Shown here: one piece after another, positions 21,446 to 33,943 of the stretch
How positions within the stretch are numbered: the stretch's first letter is position 1
How the letters are laid out: the number at the start of each line of letters is the position of its first letter
Assembly: GCA_039583875.1 (NCBI GenBank)
Contig: CM077153.1
Coordinates: 70,998,482 to 71,062,481 of the forward strand
Source: Platanthera guangdongensis
Lineage: Eukaryota; Streptophyta; Magnoliopsida; Asparagales; Orchidaceae
Reading direction: 5' to 3'
Length of the DNA: 64,000 nt
Notes under the pieces: generated by a model
The model's database searches: none
The model's input: only the letters and a program-made list of their open reading frames with translations
Told to the model about the DNA's origin: nothing
Position numbers and translations under genes: made by a program

Positions 21446-23474
21446 TGTAACACCCCAAAGCCTAATTTGTGTTCAGGACGGGTGACACGTCCTAGGACAC
21501 GGGCATGTCCCTGGGCATGTCGTGTTTGGGTTGAGGAGTTTGGTGTCTAGTCAATGAAATTGGTTCAACGGAAGGAACAAGCCAGGTGACACGGGCATGA
21601 CCCATCTGACACGGGCGTGTCAGTGGGCGTGTCCCTCTGGTCGACGAACTATGCTCGACAATCATCGAGTAAGGTGTACACGCCCTGGGACATGGGTGTG
21701 TCCCAGGGCATGTTTGAATTCGTGTGTTGCGGGATACGGGTGTGTACAGGTGCACACGGTCTGGGACACGGGCGTGTCCCGGGGCCGTGTGACTCTCGGG
21801 TGAGATTGAGATGTGCTGAGTGAAGTACACGGGTGGTCAACACGGGCGTGTCAGGCATGATGCAGGAGTGTAGCGTGTGACACAGGCATGTCACGGGCAT
21901 GTCACAGGGCGTGTCAAGCCATGTTCATGGTATTTTTTGGTAAATCCGAGCCACTAATTTCCCTTATATTGGATCCAAAGGCCAGGCTGCTTCCAGGTGT
22001 ATCAAGGTCGGGAAAATGGGATAAATCCCCTTTATCTTCATCTCCTTCTTCTCCTTTTCATTTCAAGAGAGATAAAGAGAAATGGAGATCAAGGGAAGGA
22101 GAGAAGGAAGGGAAGTCAGCTGCTGGAGGAGCTATTGAGTGCGGATTGACGATCTGAGTGCAGATTCGTGAAGGAAAAGCCAAGGCGGTGACTTCCATCC
22201 GGCATCCATCATGGCACTGAAGCAATTTTCAAGGGTAATGATCTCCTTCTTGGACATCGAAGTCCTTTCATTATGCATGTGCGTGGAATCCTCCACCAAG
22301 AGGTGGATCTCATAAGCGATTCCTTGGTTGAGTCTGCATTTATAGCTGGAAGTGTGGAGTACGGCATAGGCATGCTGTGTGAAGCCCATCTGGACTGGTA
22401 GTCTGGATTGGTGATGATCATGGGTAAACTAGAGAAGACTCAATGGATTTAACGCTATGAAATATGTGCTTTGTGTATTGGATGAATGAACGATATGTGA
22501 TGGAGGCTTTGGTTAAGCCCCTTGAGCGCTGCGGGTGCTCTATCGGTGAAAAGCTGCGGCTTATCGGGAGGGAAAGCCGACCCGCGTCAAGCTGCGGTGT
22601 TGACGATGTGAGCATGGGAAAAGGCTGACCTCTACCTAATTATTATGGGAGATCGATGGGTTGTAATGAAAATGGGGGCTGCGGTCATACCCGGCTTGCT
22701 ACACCACAGCGGTTGGTTGATCTAAATTCTTAAGTTTACTGTGGGGTTATGACCTCTGAATAGTTTGGGCAGAATGCTCACATCATTCGTGTTGTGGTGA
22801 CTAGGACCAGCCAGCTAACAAGTTAATAACCCCTGATCGGCGGTGTACGACTGGGATATCCGGTATACCAAAAAGGTGCCCTGAGTGCACGGAGCGTCTG
22901 GTGGATACCGACGTTTGTGTTATGGTTGTGATTGCTAGATGGATAAAGATTATGATATGGCAATGCATACAGGGAAGGAACCACTGCCCCGTGTAAGGGG
23001 TAGGGTCGTTATAAGTGGTCAGCTAAAGCTGACCGTTACTTTATTTGTCGCTCTCGGGTGGATAATGAATTGCATGTATTGATGTTTAAATTGAATTGCT
23101 TGAGCGGAATGGAGGCTTGCTGCTAAAGGCCCTCAAAGGCTGTGCGAATCGTGGTTAGATTTTATGTGTGGCCGGCCTGCGTGCCGATTTACGAAAATAT
23201 ATTTGTGTAAAGAGAAACCTGTAAGGCCTTAAGGCCAGTGTGTGTCAGTTATATACATTCCTGGTTTGGATATATAAATTTGGAGTTTATATAGTAGTGG
23301 ACATTCTTTGAGTTGAGTTCATGATAACTTAAAATGTTGCGCTAGAATGTATTGGGTTAGGCTGCGGGTAGATTTTGATTTCCACACATAATTCTGCCAC
23401 ATGTCTGTGACATATGGCGTGGGGCCCCAGCCAGTCCCATCAATATATGCCGTGTGACGAGTGGGGGCATTACA
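21446..23474 (+). mobile_element. Solo LTR (Tekay type) inserted in E0 RT
   Basis: It runs from TGTAACACCCC to GCATTACA, 2,029 bp, with no internal domain. The flanks are TTTCA (21441-21445) and ATTCA (23475-23479), a 5-bp duplication with one mutation; removing it restores the RT frame exactly through the Ile-Asp-Asp codons. It holds U3 hairpins (21485-21930) and a putative exon 1 at 22211-22234 (MALKQFSR then GTAATG). It probably arose by LTR-LTR recombination. Confidence 0.9.
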
Positions 23475-23479
23475 ATTCA

Positions 23480-25735
23480 TTGATGATATCTTGGTGTACT
23501 CTCAATCAGAAGCTGATCATGCTAACCACTTACGGCTGGTGTTGTATAGCTTGCGAAGGAATAAGATATATACCAAGTTCTCAAAGTGTGAGTTTTGGCT
23601 ATCGTCGGTAGCATTTCTTGGCCATGTGGTAAGTAGAGAGGGCATAATAGTGGATCCGTCGAAGATAAGAGCCATTCAAGAGTGGCCGGTGTTGTCTTCG
23701 GTCCGAAGTCAGGAGTTCCTTGGACTGGCAGGCTACTGTAGACGTTTTGTCGAAAACTTCTCGCGGATCGCTTTGCCTCTGACCACACTGACGAGGAAGG
23801 ATCAAAAGTTCGATTGAACGCCAAAGAGCGCACGAGCTTTTGAAGAGCTAAAGAGTCGGCTGACCACGGCGTCTGTGTTGATATCGCCATGTGGTACCGA
23901 CGGATATGAGATCTATAGTGATGCTTCAGGGAACGGCTTAGGCTGCGTTCTTCTACAGTTTGGAAAGGTGATTGCTTATGGCTCACGCCAGTTGAAGGTG
24001 CCTGAGCGAAATTATCCCGTCTATGACTTGGATTTGGCAGCGATGATCTTTATACTGAAGTTATGACGACATTAACTTTCTGGCATAAAAGTGGATATCT
24101 TTACGGACCATAAGAGCCTAAAGTACTTGTTGGAGCAGAAGAATCTGAATATGTGACAACGAAGGTGGCTGGAGTTCCTTGGGGACTACACCTTTGAGAT
24201 GCATTATACTCCTAGGAAGGGAAACGTGGTCGCTGATGTCTTTAGTTATAGGACTCTGTCTAGGGCAAATTGGTTACAGATGCACGATGAGCGTCTGATA
24301 CAGAAGTTGGAAGTGTTAGAGATTTCCTGTGTTGACAAGAATTCCACAACCGAGACATGCTTGAACTGGAAGGAGGTACATTATGACCTTGCTGACAGGA
24401 TTCGACGAGCAATGGATCTGGATGAAAGTCTCCAACGCTATGCAAAGGATGGGCTAGATGGTCAATTCTCCTGGGATGATGGCCTTTTGCGGAAAGAGGG
24501 TTGTTTGTGCGTCCTGAGTATGGGTAAGTTGCGTGAAGATTTGATGTATGAAGTGCACTTTACCAAATACTCAATTCACCGTTGGAGCATAAAGATATTC
24601 AAGGCTATGAAGACATTATTCTGGTGTCTAGGACTACAGAAAGACACATCTCATTATATGGCTACATGTCAACCTTGTGCTTTGGTGAAAGTGGAATGCC
24701 AGAAGCCCGGAGGTTTTGTGAAATTGTACCGATTCCGGAATGAAAGTTTGATGATATTTCAATGGACTTCGTGCACGGGTTGCCGAGATCTCAACGCGGG
24801 AATGATTCAATCTGGGTAATTGTAGACCAGTTGACGAAATTGGTGCACGGTGTTCCTCGTAGCATCGTGAGTGATCGTGACGGGCAATTCATATCGAATG
24901 ATTGGAGGCTAATCCATCAGTTGTTGGGCACGTAATTGACGTTCAGTACGTCCTTTCACCCCCAAACGGATCGCCAAACTGAGAGGACCAACAAAACAAT
25001 GGAGGATATGCTACGAATGTGAGCCCTGGACTTTGGTAAGAGATGGGAAGATCATCTTTATATGGTGGAGTTTGCCTACAATAATAGCTACCAAGCGAGC
25101 ATCGGTAGGCACCATTTGAAGCTTTGTATGGTCGCAAGTGCCTACACCGTTAGTTTGGGCGGAAGTAGGAGAAACCAAACTTTATAAGCGTAAAGAAGTC
25201 GATGAAGCTAACTCGACGATACGCACTATTCGGGAGAGGCTACTGATAGCCCAGGATCGACAAGCAAAGTACTATAATGCCAAGCACTGTAACAGGGTGT
25301 TCGCGGTGGGCGATTGGGTATATTTGAAGATCAAACCCTTCAGAGGCGTGTCCAGCATTCGGTGTCTGAAAAATGTAAGTCTGAGATATCTTGGTCCGTT
25401 TGAAGTGGTGGAGCGAATTGGGGAAGTTGCCTATCGGCTAGCTCTTTCGGCAGACTTGGGTGGATTACATGATGTGTTTCACATCTCGGTGCTTCGGAAA
25501 GCCATCAAAGATCCAGCTCAAGTGATCGAGAATGATTGTATGCCGAGTATGGGCTATTGTCGAAAGTTAGGCCCATTCGAATCGAGGATCGAGCCGAGAA
25601 GCAGTTGCGGAACAAGGCAATCAGGATGGTCAAAGTCTGGTGGGACAACTGTTATCGTGAGGAGCTACATGGGAGCGAGAGCAGACCATGCATGCTGAAG
25701 TTCCCGAGCTATTTGTGTAAACTATTATGCAGTGC
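23480..25735 (+). pseudogene. pol: E0 pol, C-terminal half
   Basis: It runs from the RT catalytic aspartates (DDILVYS) through RNase H ([17 protein letters not shown]), the integrase zinc region, a DDE core with losses, [18 protein letters not shown], and a decayed chromodomain (MVKVWWDNCYREEL, about 25625). Stops include 23815, 24064, about 24150 and 24931, with frameshifts near 24740, 24840 and 25110. The LDQLTK to HGVPRS part has an internal deletion near 24840. Confidence 0.85.
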
Positions 25736-25800
25736 ATGTCAAGGTGTAACAAACTTTTGTGAAGGTCTAACATCTTTCGTCTAATTTCCTTACCGTGTGC

Positions 25801-25838
25801 AAATTTCGGGACGAAATTTATTATTAGGAGGGGAGGGT
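25801..25838 (+). other. E0 3' hairpin and polypurine tract
   Basis: An AATTTCG...CGAAATT hairpin (25801-25819) is followed by AGGAGGGGAGGGT just before the 3' LTR. Confidence 0.8.
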
Positions 25839-28011
25839 TGTAATACCCCAAATCCCAAATTTCGATTCAGGCTGGGAAATACGGCCTGGGACACGGGCGT
25901 GTCCTGCTCTATATGGTTGAGTAGCCCGTCGAGTGCTCGATGAGATGCACTTGATGAGTTCTCGAAAGGGAACACGCCCTGTGACACGGGCGTGTCAGAG
26001 TGCGTGTCCTCCTCTAGTCGACGAACACCACATGCTGGAGGCGTGTCTAATGCCGTGTAAGAGTACACGACCTATGACACGGGCGTGTCACATGGCCGTG
26101 TATTTCTCCGAAGTTGGCCAGGCAGTGAGGCCTGGGAACACGGGCAGGACACGGGTGTGTCTCTAGGCACACGGCCTGAGACACAGGCGTGTCACAGGGT
26201 CGTGTCCTGTTCAGGGTAAGTTGGTTATTTGTCGTCTAAGATACACGGCCGCAGACATGGACATGTCTGAAGGCGTGTCAGGTCACACGGCCTGTGACAC
26301 AGGCGTGTCATGTGGCTGTGTACTGTTCTGGATGAGTTGGTTGTGTGCCACTTAAGGTACACGGCCTGTGACATGGGAGCATGAGAAGAGAATTCTCATT
26401 TGATCTTGAGCCATTATCCTTCTAATAAGCTAGAGAGAAGATAGAGCAAGGAGGAGGAGGAGGAGAGGGGAGCCGGCCAGATCTGCTGAGGCATGGCCAC
26501 TGCGGTGCTTTCCAACCGGCTAGATGTACATGGATCTCAAGAGGTCGTCAAGGGTAATGATCTTTCTGCCTTGGACATGTGAAATCCTTGATTTGGCATA
26601 TTCATATGTTTTCCCCCACCACAAGGTGACTTCGTAGGGGATTCCTTGGGTTGATTCTGGTGATCCCCAAGATGTCTTGCATGTAGATCCGGAAATGTGA
26701 AGTACGGAATAGGCATACTGTGTGAAGCCCATCTAAACAGGTTGGTCTAGATTGGTGATGTTTTGTGTTGCACCCCGGAGAAGACTCCGTGTATGAATGA
26801 GTATGCTTGTGATCTCATTGGGTTATGCCTATGAAGGATAGTAGTAGGAAGTTCAGGAATGAACGTCCAGTAAACGACCCACTCACTGCTTGTGATGTAT
26901 ATGATGAATGATCAGGTGAGGACTAGGGATGGAAAGTGAGTTCTGTCGCCAAAGCCGGGCAAGAGTGGGTGCCACTGGCGATTGCTCTAAGTTAACTTGT
27001 GATTTTGAAGCCAGTCCTTCAGGGACAGCATGACTATTTGTGATGTTGATGAGCTCTTTACAAGGACTCATGCCAAACAGAAAAGGGGATGCCGACCCGC
27101 GTTAGTCTTTGCAGTGAACTAACAGTTTGAGCAACGGGAAAAGGATGAACTGCATCCGGGTTATCTGCCATGAGTTCCTGGGCGCCTAGAACTCGACAGA
27201 AGTCTTAGGACTGCACACAACGATACTATGGGGGGGCTACGGGCCAATCCTGGGTCGTTATAATACTAAGTCTCTGGCTGACAGCCATGGAGCAAAATGC
27301 TCAAGTTTGTCGTTGGGCTTCAAGCCTTGAATGGCGGTGGGCGACTGGGTTATCCGGTACACCAATATTGTGGCTTGAGTGCACGGAATATCAGGCCACG
27401 TGGGCAATATTTGTGATTTGTGAATTGTGCGTGAGCGCACATTGTGTACTATATCTGCTTGTACATTGCTATGCCAGTAGGGAAGAAATTCCACTGCCCC
27501 GGGTAAGGGGTAGGATTGCTATAAATTGGTCAGTTGAGCACTGACCGTTGCTTTTTTTACCACCGTTGTGGTGGACTATCCGGTGCAGGTGCAGGAGAGA
27601 TGAACGAGAATAGTGGACTGTAGCCCTTGATGTTGTTACTACTGCCGCTGCTGCTATGCTGGCCCTGGAAGGCCAAAGAAGTCTATATGAGATGTTGTTC
27701 ATGTGTGGTCGGCTTGCGTGTCGATGTATGGAAGCTATATGTACTAAGCTTATCTGTAAGGCCATAAGGTCAAGCTTGTTGTGTACTTGTATAACATTCC
27801 TTCGTGGTGTGATATATAATGGTTGGTATATATATTGTGGACATTCTAATGAACTGAGTTCAATCAACATAAAAGCTTTCGCTAGAATGCTCTGTGTTAG
27901 GTTGCGCAACTCTAATATTAACCCGTAACGTCGCCGCATGTTTGTGGCATATGGTGTGGGGCCCCGACCGGATCTTCTATTATATGTCATGTAATGGATG
28001 GAGGTGTTACA
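25839..28011 (+). repeat. E0 3' LTR
   Basis: TGTAATACCCC to GTGTTACA. Hairpins occupy about 25880-26370; a deletion near 26376 removed about 125 bp still present at 2640-2760. The exon-1 equivalent is at 26525-26554. The rest is non-coding. ACATG follows, but the matching left duplication is not available. Confidence 0.88.
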
Positions 28012-28737
28012 ACATGAGCATGGCAAACCGTTAGTGAATTCAATGGAGATATCCTCAAACTTCCACTCGGGGATGGACAACGACTGTAACAATCCTCTAG
28101 GGCTCTTGCATTCCTCCTTCACCCGTTGACAGGCCTCATAGTGTGTAACAAAATACCTGACATCTCTCTTCATTCCTGGCAAACACATGGTCTTCCGCAG
28201 GTCAGCGTACATTTTGGCAATTTCAGGATTCACTGAATAATGAGAGCAATGTAATTCTCTCAAAATATCTTCCTGAATTTTACCTCCTTCGGGAATGTAT
28301 AGCCGGCCACGAAAATTAATGAGGCTGTCTTTTAAGGATTATTCGTCAGTAGACCCATCTTCAATGACTTAAATACTAGGGCCAGAGCAACATCGTTCCC
28401 TTGCTCTGCCCGGATTCGGTCTCGAATATCACAAACTATACTCATGGTCGCCAAGTACTCCGTATACTTTTACGAATGATCACTATACACTAAAGTGATC
28501 TCCATTTCCTCGAGCAATCGAGCTAATTCCATACACATCAACCGAGACTCCGGGCTCGACTCTGGTACTTTCCTGGTCAACGCATCAGCCACAGATTTTG
28601 CTTTCTCAAGGTGGTAGTTCAGGGTAAACTCATAATCACACAAATTCCAACCATATCCGCTGCCTCGACTTCAATTCCTTTTGAGTATCAACGTACTTTA
28701 AATTCTCGTGGTCTGAAAAGATATCGTAGTGGACGCC
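28012..28737 (-). pseudogene. Gypsy pol fragment (RNase H to integrase zinc region)
   Basis: The reverse strand gives FSDHENLKYV...QKELKSRQRIWLEF (RNase H, 28640-28720) and ELHCSHYSVNPEIAKMY...PGMKRDV...ACQRVKEE (integrase HHCC region, 28100-28260), ending in FTNGLPC at the E0 junction. Stops lie between. It is an older chromovirus-like copy into which both E0 (left) and the Athila-like element (right) inserted. No RT or C-terminal part remains. Confidence 0.8.
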
Positions 28738-29629
28738 TGATGCGTCGGCAAGTGCACCGGTCACTATCAAGTAATAAATTTGGGAATAGCTTCCCCGAAT
28801 GTCGTTGTCGAGGGAATGCAGGATGGGCACGTGATAGCATTGCAGAAAGATAGTTACTAAGAGTTGAATGAAACAACAAAGGGGGTTGTTTTTTGATTCC
28901 TAATTTTAACAAAACAAAATAAAACTAATGCGGGTCGCAAGCACCGCTTCACTTGGTGGATGGACCTAGTGCAGGCCGCTATGCCGTGCTCGTGAGGCAG
29001 ATCTACGGAAAACAAGCAGATGGAATGAACTCAAGTGCAGAGTGTGAGGGTCGCAATCACCTCTTTAACCACCAACACTAGCCTTTGCTAGAGTGGTTCT
29101 AGTGCGTGAGTGAGTGGATGTGAATGGAGGCAGTGCATCACAACTAACAAAAGGGGATGTAATTAACCAAAGCATACTTAATTCATAGACAAATAAAATC
29201 AAGTTAAGGTTCATTACAAGCTTTAGAGTACAATCTACTATGGAGATGAGGTAGAATAAATCGAAAGGTGAAAGCCTAGCCTTGGTTCTTGGACGGAGTG
29301 GTGGGTTGTCAATCCACTTCATGAATCTGATCGTGGTTGCTTCCGGAGGAAAATGGGTTGTCAATACACTTGTCTTCCTTCGTCTTCTTCCCTTTACTTG
29401 AAGCTTTTCTCCCTTTTGCCCAAAGGATTTGCACCGGAAGATCTCTGTTGCATGCTGCTGGTGGCCGGAAACTCTCCAAACGATTGAAGATGGCTCCGGA
29501 TAGCGGGAGAAAGCTTCCCGAAGGGTGGAGATGAGTGGAGGACCTGCGGGGAAGAGGAATGACACTTTGCACGCAGTAGCGTTGCGGAAAATGAAGCGAT
29601 GATACCCTAATTCACGGAGCATGTGTTTA

Positions 29630-29638
29630 AATACTACA
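29630..29638 (-). promoter_or_regulatory. TATA-like box of the Athila-like LTR
   Basis: The reverse strand reads TATTTAAAC about 665 nt into the LTR. Role inferred. Confidence 0.35.
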
Positions 29639-29666
29639 GCAAAAAAATAGAGCACACAATCAGTAG

Positions 29667-29960
29667 CGTACGACCAGTGGTCGTGCGCATTGGATCCCCT
29701 GATCATGCGATTAGCAATGACAGAACTCCAGAAAAATAGAATCAACGCGCATGAGCAGTGGTGCACGACCAGAGGTCGTGCGCAATATGTCCTAAGATTG
29801 TGAGATTACACAGACAGAACTTGGAAAAGATGGAGAATAGTGTGCACGATTAGTGGCTCACAACTAGTTATCGTGGGCTATAGATCCAATTATTGTGCAC
29901 AGTATTCCTGTACAGTTTGGGGTTATATGAACAGACAGCGCACGACCAGCGGTCGTGCTC
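29667..29960. repeat. CACGACC/GGTCGTG hairpin cluster
   Basis: Hairpins lie at 29670-29684 (ACGACCA/TGGTCGT), 29763-29781 and 29940-29958 (GCACGACC/GGTCGTGC with loops AGA and AGC). Degenerate copies are near 29843 and 29994. A further copy is at 33121-33137, in the body of the same element. Confidence 0.85.
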
Positions 29961-30302
29961 TAAGGAGTCCACTGACTGTGCGCGTGTAAAAATACACGAT
30001 CAGTGGCCCTTAGGGGGAAAACATTCCCAAATGGTCCCGGAACAAACACACGACCCTTGTACCTGCAGCAAAAATAGAAGAGCCACCAAAAAGGGCATTC
30101 CACATTCTCCAGACACAAAAAAACACCAAGTAGGGCAAAAGTATAAAATCTACAGAATCACACAGAAAATGGGCGAAAAGTGCACTTAACATGGAATGGA
30201 CATAATAACAAATATGAAAAATTATGACTCTAAAGTGCAGTGCATCAACGAGAAAACTAGCCCAGATGAGTCCAAAAATATGTATATAACTTGTACTCAT
30301 CA

Positions 30303-32229
30303 CACCCGCAGACTTAAACATTTGCTCGTCCCGAGCAAATCATCACTTTGTGGACTAGAAAATAGTTAGCTGGCTTAGTAATTTCCAATTACATTAATGA
30401 GAGAAATCAAATATATCATGGGAATAGAAAATAGAATAAATAATCTTTTTAATTATACTACATAATTTATATTTTTCGACGAGCATAAATAAATATTGTA
30501 TCTACTCAAAATTGGAATTCTAGAGAATCATTTGGTTATATGTAGGAGGAAAGTAGGCAGGCCACTAATGTGAGCATTTCCAAAGATCGGGGCTTAGGAT
30601 CACCTCCAAAGAAATCCATCAATGTCGTGGACCATATGCTTGCCCGTTCACACTCTCTCCACTGTACTAGCTCGTCAAGTGTGAATCTGTAGGACTTTTA
30701 GGATAATCATGGGGCTTAGGCTAAGGTTTGGTAGTCAAATATAAACATGGAGGCTACACGCAACCGAAGCGAGCAACAATATGCTAAACCAATACAGCCC
30801 CTGAGAATTGCACGAGTGACACACCCCCAGACTTAGCTTGAAAACTGGGTGTGTACATGACCTAACCCGACCAATCATGAATAACAAGATGGGGATTCCA
30901 TTTCTAATTATAATTCTTTTTAGATTTTCACTTTAAATTCTCATTTTTTCTTCTTTTTTTTTCTTTTGCAATCCCCAAATTTTTGCAAGTAAACATTCTG
31001 GAATTCATCTACCACATCACTAGAATTCCACACATCACACCTCCTCAAAATATTTAATTCACTGCAGCTCATGGATTTGGTTGTAATATGAGGATTGGCT
31101 TTAGGCTTTGGTGAATGAAGGGTGAGTTGAATCAAAGGAGGGGTTGGCAAAAATTTGGCTTGCAACAGTTAGAAGTTAGGACAAGGTAAACAAGGCTCAA
31201 ACTAGCCAAATTGATGGCTTACTTCACGATCATGCTTGACTAACCATGCACCAATGCTTCGATGGTAGCTTGGGGTAAGTTCTTAGACATCGAGAAAGAC
31301 GATCCTTCCTCCTGACTCGAGCAAAACGAGTCTAGTGACGGCTATACACATCCCTACACTACCGATCGATTTCACCAGATTCAACATTTTTGAGTAGTAC
31401 AAAAGAAATTTACATCTGCAGAAAAAGTATAAATCTACGAGCATAAAGAAAAATTAAATCTATACTATTTCTACGCAGACCATGAGTACTCGATTAGGAG
31501 CACTGCATGAGTTTCACACTACACTGTCCTAAAATACTAAGCCAACACTACTTTTTCTAAGTTTACACACAAGCAATGTATTTGACTCGAGCCGCGCACG
31601 TGGATAAGATCACGTTCAAGTGGGTGATTTAGTGTGTGCTACAATGCTTTTGAAATAAATAAATAACAAATGGTATGCAATAAAACACGTGCTTGTGTAG
31701 TGACCACATGCTTGCTCTCCCCCGCAGACTTGAATGCGACACTAATAAAACTAAACATTCAAAATTATATCAAGAGTTATGGGTAAGAAGTACCTATGCT
31801 CAAAACTAAGCATACCAGTCATACTACGTGGTTGTCCGATAGCGGCTGGTCTGCTGTGCTTTAAAAATTTCCAACACCTGCGAATTACAGATCTCACCCA
31901 AAATAAGAAAATAGAAATATATATATATAAAAAGAAACACAACGCAAAAAACAGGACCAAGTGGTCCTACATGGGTTGTCTCCCAGAATCCCCTTTTCTT
32001 TACCGTCCTTAAGGTGGACTGAATACATGTATTAAGCATGATATATAAAAAATAACATTCTGCACCTAGAAGGGCGCCCACAAAACTAATTGTTCCGTAA
32101 CCGAACCTGCTAAATAAAATACAATACAATTTCACAGATAAATAAAATAATGGAAAATCAGGAGATGTGGTAGACTCGCTACGCGACAAACTCCCCTCAC
32201 TCATCCTCGCTATTATTGTCGACAATCTC
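30303..32229 (-). other. Athila-like 3' untranslated region
   Basis: About 1.9 kb without supported genes. On the reverse strand a polypurine-tract-like phrase (AAGTCTGSGGG-type) occurs three times: next to the LTR (30303-30315), at 30820-30836 and at 31717-31735. There are A/T-rich runs at 30930-30970 and 31915-31930. The GGACCACTTGGTCC palindrome at about 31950 recalls leader phrases of Athila/Ogre-type elements. Confidence 0.5.
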
Positions 32230-33010
32230 GATAGGAGACGGACGACAAGCAGGCGCGGTTGGAGAGAAATGCGCAGGAGGCGGTGGAATATTCAGCCCCC
32301 CCTGTCACTGCTTGCTGATATATGAAGTCTTGCATCCAGTATTGAGAGGCTTCCAAATCAGCAGGCGGTCATTCGGATGTGGAAGGCTCTACTCCTGAGC
32401 TGGGCTGTACTGGCAAGTATTCTGCCCCTCATTCTTCACTGGGGCCTACTGCTGCTGCCGACTCTGCCTGCGGTTGCTTTGGCCCTCTCCGCCTACCCAT
32501 GGCGGAAGAATCAGTCGGCCCTCCCTCATATTCCTCCTCATCTCTTCCTCCAGGTGCATCTCCAGGCATGATAACAACAATCTTCCCCAAATCAAAAGTT
32601 TACAGGAATTCCAGGGTCAGCTCCTTATACCCAAGCTCGTCACACTCGAACATTTTGATCTAATGATCGAAGGAGTAGAGAAGGAGGACGGCCTCCGCTA
32701 ACGCTCCATTGTCTCCGATCGACCGGAGTTCATTCCAATCTACAAGCCGCTGAGAGAGGAAGGTCTTCTCCTTCAAGGAATTAATACGCTGGGTGTGCTC
32801 GGCCTTGGAAAATGTCGCCATTCTTGCCAAAATTTGTGCGAGAGAAGCCAAAGAACGACTGGAGCATTGGTAGGCTTTCACCACACGACGGCTTCCCGGC
32901 TCTATGACAGCACAACAAGGAGGAAGGAGACCGGAAAAAAAGAGCTTACTAGAGGGGAAGGGGCACGCACAGCAGAACGAACAGTGGTCTACAAGAGACG
33001 GCGCACGCAC
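32230..33010 (-). pseudogene. Degenerate Athila-type ORF remnant
   Basis: The reverse strand reads RINSLKEKTFLSQRLVDW, then ECDELGYKELTLEFL, a stop, and a Pro/Ser/Glu-rich tail (GDAPGG, MGRRRGPKQ). The ELTLEFL phrase and the layout recall the Athila ORF-1/plant putative transposon protein families. Several stops and a frameshift. The family assignment is tentative. Confidence 0.4.
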
Positions 33011-33371
33011 AGCGGAACGAAGCTAGAGGAATTAGGGCTCACGCACAGTGTTCGGCCGGCTGGGTTTAACAAAAACTGGGCCGGCGCATGGCCGGTGGTC
33101 GTGAGTTGTTAAATAGTGTGCACGACCAGTGGTCGTGGGCGGAGAAATTTTTCGCGCGCCCTGTTTCGCAGTCAAACCCACACTGCTGACCACATGGGTG
33201 CACATATGAGCTCATCACAGCAGCGGGGCTACCACAGCCTCTTCGATAGTTAAATTAAGCAACAATTATAAATTAGAAATAAAAAGTACATACATTTAAA
33301 AAAAAACTAATCTAGATAACTAATCAGTTTATTGTCTCCCAAAAGGACTTATTCAAGGACCATGCACTCTT

Positions 33372-33614
33372 TTAACTGATGGGTGTATGAAATTTGAAGT
33401 GCTCAGGCAGTTGTTCAAGTTCATGTTTCAGTAGCGGGTAACAAAACGGCGACAAAACAAATATCCACATACCTGTGTAGATATACCTGTCTTGAACATT
33501 AGGCATGGGTAGAATAAATGTTATGAAGCTCGATGAATCTAACTCCACCTGCATCCGATCTCCATCAATGCTAGGCTGCATTACAGGTACATGTAGTAAA
33601 TCAACCGGTTCCAT
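33372..33614 (-). CDS. Unrecognised open frame in the Athila-like element
   Basis: Eighty codons without stops, starting MEPVDLLHVPVMQ and ending HFKFHTPIS. I see no motif, signal peptide or clear membrane segment. It follows, after two stops, the longer frame ending at 33624. It may be a decayed part of the same coding region. Confidence 0.25.
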   Translation of the reverse strand: MEPVDLLHVPVMQPSIDGDRMQVELDSSSFITFILPMPNVQDRYIYTGMWIFVLSPFCYPLLKHELEQLPEHFKFHTPIS

Positions 33615-33623
33615 AATCTAGTC

Positions 33624-33943
33624 CTACAGAGAAGTAGGCACGAGAGCGGGGTTAGGAAATAAATTAGAAGAAAGACGAAAAGTAACCTCAATCTTGGGGA
33701 TGATCCCGGTGTCATCTCCTATCGACGATATTGTGGGTGGATCTATACAGCTGTCTAGGCTGGTGCATGAATGTGCTAGAGCTGCATCCGCCTCGTCCGC
33801 GCATTGGACTTCCTTACATGGGACTGAGGCAGCAACCTCGACCATGCAAATGTCCTCCTCGACTAGATCTGGCATAATGCTACAAACACCAGCTGCTCCT
33901 TGTGAATCAACCTCCACAACTGTGTCAGAAACAAAACGAATAC
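33624..33943 (-). pseudogene. Acidic reading frame interrupted by G1 and T3 insertions
   Basis: The reverse-strand frame is Asp/Glu/Ser-rich with several cysteines, ending NPALVPTSL at 33624. If G1 and T3 are removed with one copy of each duplication, it runs without a stop back through 41162-41143 to about 51150, roughly 165 codons in all. Its product is unknown. Its position after a double zinc-knuckle frame suggests a Gag tail or spacer region. Confidence 0.45.

Larger units (their letters stand above)
2426..28011 (+). mobile_element. E0: old Tekay-type chromovirus, fragmented by nested insertions
   Basis: E0 consists of a 5' LTR remnant (2426-4065 plus 14141-14462), gag pieces (14680-15122 and 19833-20085), protease/RT (20290-21445), the rest of pol (23480-25735) and a 3' LTR (25839-28011). 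T1, the palindrome-bounded block and a solo LTR interrupt it. Removing each insertion with one copy of its target duplication restores the reading frame or the LTR, which fixes the boundaries. Many stops and frameshifts remain, so it is dead. Its right end lies inside a reverse-strand pol fragment; its left end is lost under the element at 1-2425. Confidence 0.85.
28738..30302 (-). repeat. Athila/Tat-like 3' LTR
   Basis: The reverse strand starts TGATGAGTACAAG at 30302 and ends CCGACGCATCA at 28738, giving 1,565 bp with TG...CA ends. The terminal TGCACTTGCCGACGCATCA is one I recognise from Athila/Tat/Ogre-type LTRs. A polypurine-like tract precedes it (30303-30315). It contains hairpins with CACGACC/GGTCGTG arms. 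A 233-codon open frame on this strand (29065-29766) shows no family resemblance and I do not call it. Confidence 0.75.

Noticed and set aside
29065..29766. Reverse-strand open frame of 233 codons
   Set aside because: Lies wholly inside the Athila-like LTR, has no recognisable motif, and spans the hairpins.
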